Positions 55,028 to 63,558 of a stretch of DNA of 64,000 bases are shown here, in pieces. The position numbers were made by a program, and so were the translations under genes. Location: NCBI RefSeq assembly GCF_025961205.1, contig NZ_JAOQNH010000001.1, forward strand, positions 520,001 through 584,000, in the 5' to 3' direction. The notes under the pieces were generated by a model that searched no databases, was not told the origin of the DNA, and was given only the letters and a program-made list of their open reading frames with translations. Each line of letters opens with the position of its first letter. Within the stretch, counting starts at the first letter, position 1. Source of the stretch: Azospirillum fermentarium. GTDB taxonomy: Bacteria; Pseudomonadota; Alphaproteobacteria; Azospirillales; Azospirillaceae.

Positions 55028-57871
55028 TCACTCCCCGTCCGCCACCTTCACCGGCTTGGGCCGCTGGACGGCGGGGATGGCGGCGATGGGATCGCCGGCG
55101 GGGTCGGCCAGCGCGTGGAGCAGCCGTTCGCGGATCTGCGCCAGCTTGGCGTCGTGGGTCACCTTCAGCCCGAACACGTCCTTCACATAGAACACGTCCA
55201 CCGCCTTTTCCCCGTACGTGGCGATCTTGGCCGAGGAGATCTGCAGCGACAGGTTGGTCACCGCACGGGTCAGGCTGTGCAGCAGCCCGGGGCGGTCGCG
55301 CCCGTTGACCTCGATCACCGTGTGGGTGGTGGAGGCGTTGTTGTCCACCAGAACGCGCGGGGCCACGTGGAACACGCGGGTGCGGGTGTTCAGCGTCGTG
55401 CGCCGGTTGGCCAGTTCGCGCAGCGGCTTCAGATCGCCGCCCAGCACCCGTTCGATGGTCACCGACAGCCGGGCCAGCTTGTCCCCGCCCTCGAACGCGC
55501 CGCCGTTCACCGCGTCTTGCACCGAGAACACGTCGAGCGCCATGCCGTTGGTCATGGTGAAGATCTTGGCGTCCACGATGTCCGCCCCCGACGCCGCCAG
55601 CGCCCCCGACAGGCGGGAGAACAGGCCGTGGTGGTCGGTGGTGTAAATGGTCACCTCGGTGATCGCGCGCGCGCGGTCCACGCGGGTTTCCACCGTCAGC
55701 GGGCGTCCGTCGCGTTCGGCATCGCGCACCACGCGGGCGTTGTGGGCCAGGGTTTCCGCGTCGAAGCTCAGCCAATAGGCGGGGTAGCCCAGCGTCAGGT
55801 GGTGGTCGATCTCCTCCGGCCTGAAATCGGCGGCCAGCAGGTCGCGCAGCAGACCTTGGGCGATGGTGATGCGGCGCTCGCGCCCCTCGACCGACAGGCC
55901 GCCGGCCATCACCTCTTCGGCGCGGTTGTAGAGTTCGCGCAGCAGCGTGGCCTTCCAATTGTTCCAGCGGCCCGGCCCCACGGCGCGGATGTCGGCCACC
56001 GTCAGCACCAGCAGCAGCCGCAGCCGTTCGGGCGACTGCACGATCTCCACGAAATCGCGCACCGTCTTGTCGTCTTCCAGGTCGCGCTTGAAGGCGGTGT
56101 AGGTCATGGCCAGATGCCAGCGCACCAGCCACGCCACGGTTTCCGTCTCTTCGGCACTCAGGCCCAGGCGCGGGCACAGCTTTTCCGCCACCCGCGCGCC
56201 CAGCACCGAATGGTCGCCGCCGCGGCCCTTGGCGACGTCGTGCAACAGCACCGCCACATAGAGCGCCCGGCGCGACACCAGCTTGTGGATCACCTCCGAC
56301 GACAGGGGCAGCTCGTCCTTCAGCGCGCCGGTTTCGATCTTGTGCAGGATGCCCAGCGCGAACAGCGTGTGCTCGTCCACGGTGTAGACGTGGTACATGT
56401 CGTACTGCATCTGCGCCACCACCCGCCCGAAATCGGGCAGGAAACGGCCCAGAACCCCGGCCTCGTTCATGCGGCGCAGGGTGATTTCCGGGTCCTTCCT
56501 CCCGGTCATGATCTCCAGGAACAGGCGGTTGGCCTCGGGATCGTTGCGCAGCTTCGGGCCGATGGCGCTCAGCGAGCGGGTGATGGCCCGCAGCGCGTTG
56601 GGGTGGATGTCGAGGTCGTTGTCCTGGGCCACGTGGAACAGGCGGATCATGTCCAGCGGCTGTTCGCGAAACTGACGGTCGTGGCGCACGTTCAGCCGTT
56701 CGCCGTCGAGGATGAAGCCTTCGATGTCGCGGCGGCGGGCCAGGCTGGCCAGGCGCATGATGTTGAATTTGGGCGGGCGCTTCGATTCCGCCTCCAGCGC
56801 GGCGCAGAAGATGCGGGTCAGGTCGCCCACGTCCTTGGCCGTCAGGAAATAGTGCTTCATGAAGCGTTCCACGCCCTTGGTCCCGGCGTGTTCGGTGTAG
56901 CCCATGCGCCGCCCGATCTCCGCCTGCACGTCGAAGGTCAGGCGGTCCTCCATGCGGCCGGTCAGGTAGTGGATGTGGCAGCGCGCGGTCCACAGGAAGT
57001 TCTGCGCCTTGGCGAAGCGCTGCGCCTCTTCCGGCAGCAGCACGCGCTTTTCCACCAGCTCCGACACGTCATCGACGCGGTACAGGTACTTGGCGATCCA
57101 GAACAGCGTCTGCAGATCGCGCAGGCCGCCCTTGCCGTCCTTGAGGTTGGGTTCCAGCACATAGCGGCTGTCGCCCAGCTTCTGGTGGCGGTTGTCGCGT
57201 TCGGCCAGCTTGGCCTCGACGAATTCGGTGCCGCTGCCGGCCACCACGTCCTTCTGGAACCGCTTCTTCAGGTCGATGAACAGCTTGTGCGGCCCCCAGA
57301 GGTAGCGCGCCTCCAACACCGCGGTGCGGATGGTGATGTCGGCCTTGGACTGGCGGATGCAGTCATCGACGCTGCGCACCGCGTGGCCGACCTTCAGCCC
57401 CAGATCCCACAGCATGTAGAGCATGTATTCGACCACCTGCTCCACGCGCGCCGTGCGCTTGTAGGGCAGCAGGAACAACAGGTCGATGTCCGAGAACGGC
57501 GCCAGCTCGCCGCGGCCGTAGCCGCCGGTGGCGGCGATGTCGAACTGCTCCCCCATGGTGGGGTTGGCGGAGGGGAAGACGTGGGCCAGGGTGAAGGCCG
57601 CCAGGGTGCGGATCAGCCGGTCGGCCAGATAGCAGTTTTCCCGCACGCAGGCTTCGCCGCTGCCGTGCTCGTCGAAGCGGCGCTGCACCTCCTGCCGCCC
57701 GCGGGCCAGGGCGGCGCGGAAGACGGCGAGCGCCGGCGCGCGCAGCCCGTCGCCATTGCCGTGGACATCCACCAGCGCCACAAGCTCGCGGGCCAGCGCC
57801 TCCGACGAGATGATCGCCGCCTTGTTGGGGATCTGGGCGTGAAGGGGCGTTTCGCTGTGGGACGGCGGCAT
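55028..57871 (-). CDS. glnD: bifunctional uridylyltransferase / uridylyl-removing enzyme (PII)
   Basis: A 947-aa cytosolic nitrogen sensor that uridylylates PII proteins when glutamine is low and reverses this when it is high. Nucleotidyltransferase motif ATGGYGRGELAPFSDIDLLF with Asp128 and Asp130; a central helical region; HD domain with VAVLLHDVAKGRGGDHSVLG; two C-terminal ACT domains (VTIYTTDHHGLFSRLSGALA and VIEVNGRDRPGLLHSLTRAV) for glutamine sensing. Usual length and intact. Links with the NAD-GDH and guanidine genes through nitrogen control. Confidence 0.98.
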   Translation of the reverse strand: MPPSHSETPLHAQIPNKAAIISSEALARELVALVDVHGNGDGLRAPALAVFRAALARGRQEVQRRFDEHGSGEACVRENCYLADRLIRTLAAFTLAHVFPSANPTMGEQFDIAATGGYGRGELAPFSDIDLLFLLPYKRTARVEQVVEYMLYMLWDLGLKVGHAVRSVDDCIRQSKADITIRTAVLEARYLWGPHKLFIDLKKRFQKDVVAGSGTEFVEAKLAERDNRHQKLGDSRYVLEPNLKDGKGGLRDLQTLFWIAKYLYRVDDVSELVEKRVLLPEEAQRFAKAQNFLWTARCHIHYLTGRMEDRLTFDVQAEIGRRMGYTEHAGTKGVERFMKHYFLTAKDVGDLTRIFCAALEAESKRPPKFNIMRLASLARRRDIEGFILDGERLNVRHDRQFREQPLDMIRLFHVAQDNDLDIHPNALRAITRSLSAIGPKLRNDPEANRLFLEIMTGRKDPEITLRRMNEAGVLGRFLPDFGRVVAQMQYDMYHVYTVDEHTLFALGILHKIETGALKDELPLSSEVIHKLVSRRALYVAVLLHDVAKGRGGDHSVLGARVAEKLCPRLGLSAEETETVAWLVRWHLAMTYTAFKRDLEDDKTVRDFVEIVQSPERLRLLLVLTVADIRAVGPGRWNNWKATLLRELYNRAEEVMAGGLSVEGRERRITIAQGLLRDLLAADFRPEEIDHHLTLGYPAYWLSFDAETLAHNARVVRDAERDGRPLTVETRVDRARAITEVTIYTTDHHGLFSRLSGALAASGADIVDAKIFTMTNGMALDVFSVQDAVNGGAFEGGDKLARLSVTIERVLGGDLKPLRELANRRTTLNTRTRVFHVAPRVLVDNNASTTHTVIEVNGRDRPGLLHSLTRAVTNLSLQISSAKIATYGEKAVDVFYVKDVFGLKVTHDAKLAQIRERLLHALADPAGDPIAAIPAVQRPKPVKVADGE

Positions 57872-58016
57872 CGGCGGCGGACCTTGGCTTGGCGGGCGGA
57901 AAGAAAGGAGCGGGACAAAAGGTGGAGCGGACTATACCCCCATTCCACCCCATCCCGCACCGGTGCTGCGCCGATGGCTGCGTTTCGGCAACACCGTTGC
58001 TTCACGAAAGCGCGAA

Positions 58017-59792
58017 TCAGAACCCCAGCGCCGCCCCGTCGGGGTTGCGCGGGTCGGCGGCGCCCAGAAACAGGCCGCCCTGGATCTGGATGGTTTCCGT
58101 CCGCCCCATGGCCGGCTTCACCGCCACCGTCTGCCCCATCTCCCGCAGCCGGCGCAGGGTGTCGGGGCTGAAGCCCCGCTCCACCCGCAACTCGTCGGGC
58201 ACCCATTGGTGATGCATCCGGGGGGAGGCCGCGGATTCGGCGGGGTTCATGGCGAAATCGATGTGATCGACGATGGTCTGGACCACGGTGGTGATGATGC
58301 GGCTGCCGCCGGGGCTGCCGGTGACCAGCCAGGGCTTGCCGTCCTTCAGCACGATGGTGGGGGACATGGAGCTGAGCGGGCGCTTGGCCGGAGCCACGGC
58401 GTTGGCGTCCCCGCCGATCAGGCCGAAGGCGTTTGGCACGCCGGGTTTGGCGGCGAAATCGTCCATCTCGTTGTTCAGCAGGATGCCCGTGCCCTCCGCC
58501 ACCATGCCGTTGCCGAACAGGAGGTTCAGGGTATAGGTGGTGCTGACCACCGTGCCGTGGCTGTCGGCCACCGAGAAATGGGTGGTCTGGTCGCTTTCAT
58601 AGGGCTGCGGCCGCCCGGCGCGGATGCCGGCCGCCGGGGTGGCGTGGTCGATGTCGATGCCCTTGGCCAGCGCGTCGGCATAGGCACGGGACGTGAGGCC
58701 GCGCACCGGGACGGGGGTGAAGTCGGGGTCGCCCAGATATTCCGCCCGGTCGGCGTAGGCGCGCTTCATCGCCTCGGCCATCACATGGACGGTGCGGGCG
58801 CTGTCGCTGCCCCACTCGGCCAGGGGATAGCGTTCCAGCAGGTTGAGGATCTGCACCACGTGCGTGCCGCCGGAACTGGGCGGCGGCATGGACAGCACGC
58901 GGAACCCGCGGTAGGTGCCGGCCACCGGCTCCCGCTCCACCGCCTTGTAACCGGCAAGGTCGTCCCTGGTGATCAGCCCGCCGTGGCGTTCCATGGACGC
59001 GGCGATCCTGGCCGCGATGTCGCCGCGGTAGAAGGCGTCGGCCCCCTGTTCCGCGATCAGCCGGAGCGAGCGGGCAAGGTCCGCCTGCACCAGCCGGTCG
59101 CCGGCCTTCAGCGGCTGGCCGCCGGGCAGGAAGATGGCGCGCGTCGCCTCCCACCGCCCCAGGTGCTCGCGCTGGGATTCCAGGACGGCGGCGAAGGCCG
59201 GGCTGACGGCGAAGCCCTGTTCGGCAAGAGCTATGGCCGGGGCCATCACCGTGGACCGCGGCAGGGAGCCGTAACGCTCCAGCGCCAGCAGCAGCCCGGC
59301 CACCGATCCCGGCACCCCCACCGCCAGGGCGGTGAAGAGGGAGCGGCCCGGCACCACCTCCCCCTTGTCGTTCAGGTACATGCCGCGGGTGGCGCCCGCC
59401 GGGGCGGTCTCGCGGAAATCCAGGGCGGTGGACCGTCCGCTGGTGCCCTCGTGGATCATCATGAAGCCGCCGCCGCCCAGATTGCCGGCCTGGGGCAGAA
59501 CCACCGCCAGGGCAAAGCCGACGGCCACCGCCGCATCGACGGCGTTGCCCCCCTGCTTGAGGATGTCCACCCCGGCGGCGGAGGCCAGCGCGTGCTCGCT
59601 GACCACCATGCCGCGGGCCGCCTGGACGGGGGTGAACACCGCATCGCCCGCGTCGTAACGCACGGCGGGCATATCCTGGGCCGCCAGGGGGGCCGCCAGG
59701 GGGGCCGCCAGGGGAGCGGGCAGGCTGAACGCCAGCCCCAGCCATGCCGCCGCCAGCACACGCCCCGCTCTGTTCAGGCCGGTTCTTGTCAT
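58017..59792 (-). CDS. ggt: gamma-glutamyltransferase
   Basis: A 591-aa periplasmic Ntn-hydrolase precursor cleaving glutathione and other gamma-glutamyl compounds. The ATG at 59792 has a perfect gggaggag site. The signal peptide includes a threefold PLAA repeat coded by a DNA tandem repeat. Large subunit: EHALASAAGVDILKQGGNAV, PQAGNLGGGGFMMIH, DFRETAP. The autocleavage nucleophile is the first Thr of QTTHFSVAD (Thr403), then NNEMDDFA, and the oxyanion GSPGGSRI. All key residues are present. Confidence 0.96.
   Translation of the reverse strand: MTRTGLNRAGRVLAAAWLGLAFSLPAPLAAPLAAPLAAQDMPAVRYDAGDAVFTPVQAARGMVVSEHALASAAGVDILKQGGNAVDAAVAVGFALAVVLPQAGNLGGGGFMMIHEGTSGRSTALDFRETAPAGATRGMYLNDKGEVVPGRSLFTALAVGVPGSVAGLLLALERYGSLPRSTVMAPAIALAEQGFAVSPAFAAVLESQREHLGRWEATRAIFLPGGQPLKAGDRLVQADLARSLRLIAEQGADAFYRGDIAARIAASMERHGGLITRDDLAGYKAVEREPVAGTYRGFRVLSMPPPSSGGTHVVQILNLLERYPLAEWGSDSARTVHVMAEAMKRAYADRAEYLGDPDFTPVPVRGLTSRAYADALAKGIDIDHATPAAGIRAGRPQPYESDQTTHFSVADSHGTVVSTTYTLNLLFGNGMVAEGTGILLNNEMDDFAAKPGVPNAFGLIGGDANAVAPAKRPLSSMSPTIVLKDGKPWLVTGSPGGSRIITTVVQTIVDHIDFAMNPAESAASPRMHHQWVPDELRVERGFSPDTLRRLREMGQTVAVKPAMGRTETIQIQGGLFLGAADPRNPDGAALGF
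59679..59714. repeat. three 12-bp tandem repeats in the ggt signal sequence
   Basis: ggccgccagggg three times in a row, coding PLAA units between the hydrophobic core and the cleavage site. The repeat is in frame, so copy changes alter signal length by four residues without a frameshift. Confidence 0.9.
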
Positions 59793-59913
59793 GATGGTTT
59801 CTCCTCCCTGCACACCGGAACGCCAGGGTACGGGATGACGCCGGGGGGTGGGAACCGTCAAGCCGGCCGCGCTGTTGTTCTCACCCCCAATGATCCACGG
59901 AAAAGGGCGCATC

Positions 59914-60246
59914 ATGACCCGAACAGCCCGCCTTCTCGGCCTCCCCGCCCTCACCATCCTGCTGGCGGGTGCCGCCGCCGCCGCGGACGAACCGCCCACC
60001 CTGTCGGAAACCCCGCCGATCCAGGGGGAATCCTGGCTGGGCGGCGCCCAGCAGATCGACCCCACCCTGGGCGAGCGGCGCACCGACAAGCAGCGCAACG
60101 CGGTGGAAACCAAGCGGGACGGCACCACCGGCCGCATTCCCGACGCCGGCAGCGGCGACAGCGGGCTGAAGGACGGCACCCCGCCCCCCGATGCCGGCAC
60201 CAGCGGCGGCACGGACCGCGGCGCGCAGGATCAGCCACCCCCTTGA
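59914..60246 (+). CDS. small secreted protein, unknown function
   Basis: A 110-aa protein with a signal peptide (TARLLGLPALTILLAGAAAA, cut near AADEPP) and a Pro/Gly/Asp-rich, probably disordered mature part with no motif. Start at 59914 (MTRTARLL); the frame is open further up with no ribosome-binding site. Divergent from ggt; the stop is followed 38 bp later by the guanidine-II riboswitch. Confidence 0.6.
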   Translation: MTRTARLLGLPALTILLAGAAAAADEPPTLSETPPIQGESWLGGAQQIDPTLGERRTDKQRNAVETKRDGTTGRIPDAGSGDSGLKDGTPPPDAGTSGGTDRGAQDQPPP

Positions 60247-60283
60247 CGGTGGCGCCGCGCGCCTTATGTGATAGGGCCAACCC

Positions 60284-60331
60284 GGCGGGGACGGCCCCGC
60301 CAACGCCACGGGATCACCAGGGACGACCCTG
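60284..60331 (+). ncRNA. guanidine-II riboswitch (mini-ykkC)
   Basis: Two hairpins with the diagnostic ACGR tetraloops: GGCGGGG-ACGG-CCCCGCC (60284-60301) and CAGGG-ACGA-CCCTG (60318-60331), 16-nt linker. The ribosome-binding region agggaga of the SMR gene follows 8 bp later. Guanidinium binding to both loops should free that site and raise expression. Confidence 0.9.
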
Positions 60332-60354
60332 CCGATACAAGGGAGACCCTGCTC

Positions 60355-60669
60355 ATGGCATGGGTGCTGCTGTTCCTCGCCGGCCTGGCCGAAATCGTCT
60401 GGGCGGTGGGTCTGAAACACACCGACGGATTCACCCGCCTGATGCCCACCGCCGTCACCGCGGGGGCGATGATCGTCAGCGTCGTGCTGCTGGGGCTGGC
60501 GGTGCGGTCGCTGCCCATGGGCACGGCGTACGCGGTGTGGACCGGCATCGGCACCGTGGGCACGGTGCTGGCCGGCATCCTGCTGTACGGGGAATCGGCC
60601 GATGCGTTGCGCCTGCTGTGGCTGGCGCTGATCGTCACCGGCATCGCCGGGCTGAAGCTGACCGCCTGA
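60355..60669 (+). CDS. gdx: SMR-family guanidinium exporter (Gdx/SugE)
   Basis: A 104-aa inner-membrane protein with four helices. [20 protein letters not shown] carries the essential Glu13; others are [40 protein letters not shown] and [18 protein letters not shown]. The SugE-type [10 protein letters not shown] and the guanidine-II riboswitch directly upstream identify it as a guanidinium/proton antiporter rather than an EmrE-type drug pump. ATG at 60355 after an agggaga site. Confidence 0.95.
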   Translation: MAWVLLFLAGLAEIVWAVGLKHTDGFTRLMPTAVTAGAMIVSVVLLGLAVRSLPMGTAYAVWTGIGTVGTVLAGILLYGESADALRLLWLALIVTGIAGLKLTA

Positions 60670-60793
60670 TACCCCCCGGCCCCGCTGTCAAGCCGCCCCC
60701 GGCGCACGCCGGGGCTGCGGCCAAGACCCGTTCGCCAGCAACGGCGTATCCGGGCATACTGGCCGCATCGCTGACAAGAAAGGTCCGCCCGCC

Positions 60794-61540
60794 ATGAAGC
60801 CCTTGATCGGTGTCACCGCCTGCGCCCGGATGATGGAGCATCACCCCTTCCATGTGGCCGGCGACAAGTACGTCCGCGCCGCCGGGGACGGGGCCGGGGG
60901 AACGCCGGTGCTGATTCCGGCGCTGGGCGTTGCCCTGGACCTGTCCCATTTGCTGGACCGGCTGGACGGGCTGCTGATCACCGGCAGCCCGTCGAACGTC
61001 CACCCGTCCCATTACGACGGCCCGCCCAGCGACGATCCCAGCCACCACGACCCCGACCGCGACGCCACCACCCTGCCGCTGATCCGCATGGCGGTGGAAC
61101 GGGGGGTGCCGGTGCTGGGCATCTGCCGCGGGTTTCAGGAGCTGAACGTGGCGCTGGGCGGCACCCTGCACCCCAAGGTGCACGAGGTGCCCGGCCTGAA
61201 CGACCACCGCGAGGATTCCTCGGCCCCGGTGGCGGTGCAGTACGGCCCCTCCCACCCGGTGGATCTGGTGCCCGGCGGGCTGCTGGCCGAACTGGCCGGC
61301 ACCACGCGGGTGATGGTCAATTCCCTCCACGGCCAGGGGGTCAACCGTCTGGCCCCGGTGCTGACCGCCGAAGCCCACGCCCCCGACGGGCTGGTGGAGG
61401 CGGTGCGGGTGACCGATGCCCCGGCCTTTGCCGTGGCGGTGCAGTGGCACCCGGAATGGCACTATTGGGAAAACCCGCTGTCCACCGCCCTGCTGCGCCG
61501 CTTCGGCGCGGCGGCGGCGGAACGGGCGCGGCGCATCTGA
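60794..61540 (+). CDS. class I glutamine amidotransferase-like gamma-glutamyl hydrolase (PuuD-like, C26)
   Basis: A 248-aa cytosolic hydrolase. LIGVTACARMMEHHPFHVAG, LDGLLITGSPSNVHPSHYDG, the nucleophile Cys111 in PVLGICRGFQELNVALGG and the His/Glu pair in VQWHPEWHYW (about 219-221) complete the triad. Family members split gamma-glutamyl-GABA in putrescine breakdown or related gamma-glutamyl amides. No other puu genes are nearby. Ribosome-binding site gaaaggtc. Confidence 0.9.
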   Translation: MKPLIGVTACARMMEHHPFHVAGDKYVRAAGDGAGGTPVLIPALGVALDLSHLLDRLDGLLITGSPSNVHPSHYDGPPSDDPSHHDPDRDATTLPLIRMAVERGVPVLGICRGFQELNVALGGTLHPKVHEVPGLNDHREDSSAPVAVQYGPSHPVDLVPGGLLAELAGTTRVMVNSLHGQGVNRLAPVLTAEAHAPDGLVEAVRVTDAPAFAVAVQWHPEWHYWENPLSTALLRRFGAAAAERARRI

Positions 61541-61546
61541 GGGAAC

Positions 61547-61574
61547 GGCGCGTTTAAACCCGTTTAAACGCGCC
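61547..61574. terminator. perfect palindromic terminator between convergent genes
   Basis: GGCGCGTTTAAAC and GTTTAAACGCGCC form a perfect 13-bp stem around cc, containing GTTTAAAC twice. It lies 6 bp after the amidotransferase stop and 12 bp after the convergent chemoreceptor stop, so it can serve both. Confidence 0.75.
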
Positions 61575-61586
61575 CCGCCTTCCGTC

Positions 61587-63038
61587 TCACGCCGTGCGGA
61601 TGGCCACGGCCAGGGTTTCCACCTCGCTGCGCAGTTGGGCGGCGCTGTCGCACACGGCCCCCAGCCGGCGCTCCATCGCCTCCATCGCCGTGCCGGACCC
61701 GTCGGCGACGGTACACACGCCGGCCACCGTGTCGCTCAGCCCCCGCGCCTCGCGGGCGGTGTCCTGGATCTTGCCGATGATGTCCTGGGCGGCGGCGGCC
61801 TGTTCGTTCACCGCCCCGGCGATACCGGCGGTCACCTCGTTCATGCTGCCGATGGCGGTGACGATGCTGCTGATGGCATGCGCGGTGCGGCGGGAGGTTT
61901 CCTGCATGTCCGACACCTGATGCGCGATGTCCTCCGTCGCGCGGGACGTCTGGTTGGCCAGCGCCTTCACCTCGCTGGCCACGACGGCGAAGCCCTTGCC
62001 GGCCTCGCCCGCGCGGGCGGCCTCGATGGTGGCGTTGAGCGCCAGCAGGTTGGTTTGCGACGCGATGTCGCCGATCAGGCGGGTGACGTCCTCGATCTGC
62101 GACGCCGTGCTTTCCAGCGATGCGACGATGGCGCGGGTGTCGTCGGCCTGCCGGCTGGCGTCGGCGACGATGCCGGTGGCCCGGTCGAGCTGCTGCCGGA
62201 TCACCCCGGTGGAGCCGGCAAGCTGGTCGGCGGCGGCGGTCATGTCCTTCACCCGGCCCATGGCCGCGTCCAGCGATCCCAGCGCCCGCGTCAGTTGGGT
62301 GCGGGTGTTGCCGATGTTGACGCCCACCGCGTGGGAATCGCCGCTCAGCGCATCCGACGCCGCCAGGATCTGCCCGGCGGTCTGGCCGATCACCGTCTGA
62401 AGCTTGGCGGCGGCATCCGCCAGGGCGTGGCGGCGCTCGTCGGCGGCACGGGATTCCATGGCCTTCTGCTCGTGCGACAGGGTTTCCGCCCGGCGGCGGG
62501 CCTCGTCGGCGGCGGCCAGCGCCTCTTCCTGGGCGGTCAGCAGCGCCCGCCCCTTCACGACCACGACGATCAGGGCGGCCACCTCCAGGATCACGGCCAC
62601 GGCATGGAACAGCACGCGGAACAGGCTCGACCCCTCGGGCAGCAGGGCATAGGGCAGCGCGTAGAACAGCGCCAGATGATGGACGGCGATGGTGACGGTG
62701 GCCAGCACCAGAACGGCCCCGTCCATCACGGCGATCAGCATGGCGAGGTTGGCGAAGAACAGGAAATGCAGGTCCGTCTGCCATGGCTGGCCCTGCCCGC
62801 ACGCCACCACCAGGGCGGTTTGCAGCATCAGCGCCACCGCCGCGACGCTGCGGCGCAGGGAACCGTCGCCGCTCAGCCGGGCCGCGGTGGCGATGCCCGC
62901 CACGGCCAGGGCCAGCAGGGGAATCGTCCACCCCCGCCCCATCACCACGGCGAAGACGGCCAGAATGGGAAGATACGCCCAGACATACAGCACAAGGGCG
63001 CGCTCGGCGGTCACGCGCAACTGGTCGAGAGTGTTCAT
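61587..63038 (-). CDS. methyl-accepting chemotaxis protein with multi-span membrane sensor
   Basis: A 483-aa chemoreceptor without a periplasmic domain. The first 165 residues hold about five or six hydrophobic segments ([100 protein letters not shown]). A coiled coil and a signalling domain with [20 protein letters not shown] and [14 protein letters not shown] follow; no clear HAMP. The ATG overlaps the stop of the small secreted-protein gene upstream (ATGA), so the two are translated together. Confidence 0.93.
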   Translation of the reverse strand: MNTLDQLRVTAERALVLYVWAYLPILAVFAVVMGRGWTIPLLALAVAGIATAARLSGDGSLRRSVAAVALMLQTALVVACGQGQPWQTDLHFLFFANLAMLIAVMDGAVLVLATVTIAVHHLALFYALPYALLPEGSSLFRVLFHAVAVILEVAALIVVVVKGRALLTAQEEALAAADEARRRAETLSHEQKAMESRAADERRHALADAAAKLQTVIGQTAGQILAASDALSGDSHAVGVNIGNTRTQLTRALGSLDAAMGRVKDMTAAADQLAGSTGVIRQQLDRATGIVADASRQADDTRAIVASLESTASQIEDVTRLIGDIASQTNLLALNATIEAARAGEAGKGFAVVASEVKALANQTSRATEDIAHQVSDMQETSRRTAHAISSIVTAIGSMNEVTAGIAGAVNEQAAAAQDIIGKIQDTAREARGLSDTVAGVCTVADGSGTAMEAMERRLGAVCDSAAQLRSEVETLAVAIRTA

Positions 63039-63367
63039 GGAGCGCCTTTCGATGATCCCGCTGATGGGCGCCCGTCGCCGCAGCCCGCCAAAATCGGATC
63101 GAGCAACAGCCAGGCGCCTTGTTTTTGGAGGTTGTCGGCAAAATCGTCCCGGTCCGAGCGGGCGACCAGCACGTTTCCGAAGCGTCCCGCCCGCAGCGGC
63201 AGGCCCCCCGCGGCCATCACCCGGCCCAAGGCGTCATCCAAGGTGACGCCGGGCGCAAAGACGACGGCCACGGGCTGATCCGGCGCCGGCCTCCCCAGGG
63301 CCGCGAGAGGCAGGACGGCACCGCCGGCGACCGCCAGAAGAAGCGCGGCAAGGTGGGATTGCGTCAT
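63035..63367 (-). CDS. small secreted protein coupled to a chemoreceptor
   Basis: A 110-aa protein with a signal peptide ([20 protein letters not shown]). The mature part has a compact alpha/beta look: [40 protein letters not shown] and [20 protein letters not shown]. No family name known to me. It overlaps the chemoreceptor start by 4 bp and is read first. A periplasmic accessory to the membrane-embedded receptor is a positional inference. ATG at 63367; an in-frame TTG upstream is less likely. The 191 bp beyond it are AT-rich and hold its promoter. Confidence 0.7.
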   Translation of the reverse strand: MTQSHLAALLLAVAGGAVLPLAALGRPAPDQPVAVVFAPGVTLDDALGRVMAAGGLPLRAGRFGNVLVARSDRDDFADNLQKQGAWLLLDPILAGCGDGRPSAGSSKGAP

Positions 63368-63558
63368 GAAGACCACAAAAATAAAAAGTCCATATCCAAT
63401 CCTGAACAAGGATATTAGACCATATTCTCCAAGGCCGGAGAATTTTTAATTCGTGTGAAAAAGTGACGCACAGTATAGAGACGAACCAAAGCCCATCAAG
63501 GGCACGCCCCAATACTTTCAATGCAAGGTAATAAGAAAATACTATCGGGGCAACGTCG

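Noticed and set aside
55115-58171. 1018-codon plus-strand frame opposite glnD
   Set aside because: Shadow of glnD; no motif and no ribosome-binding site.
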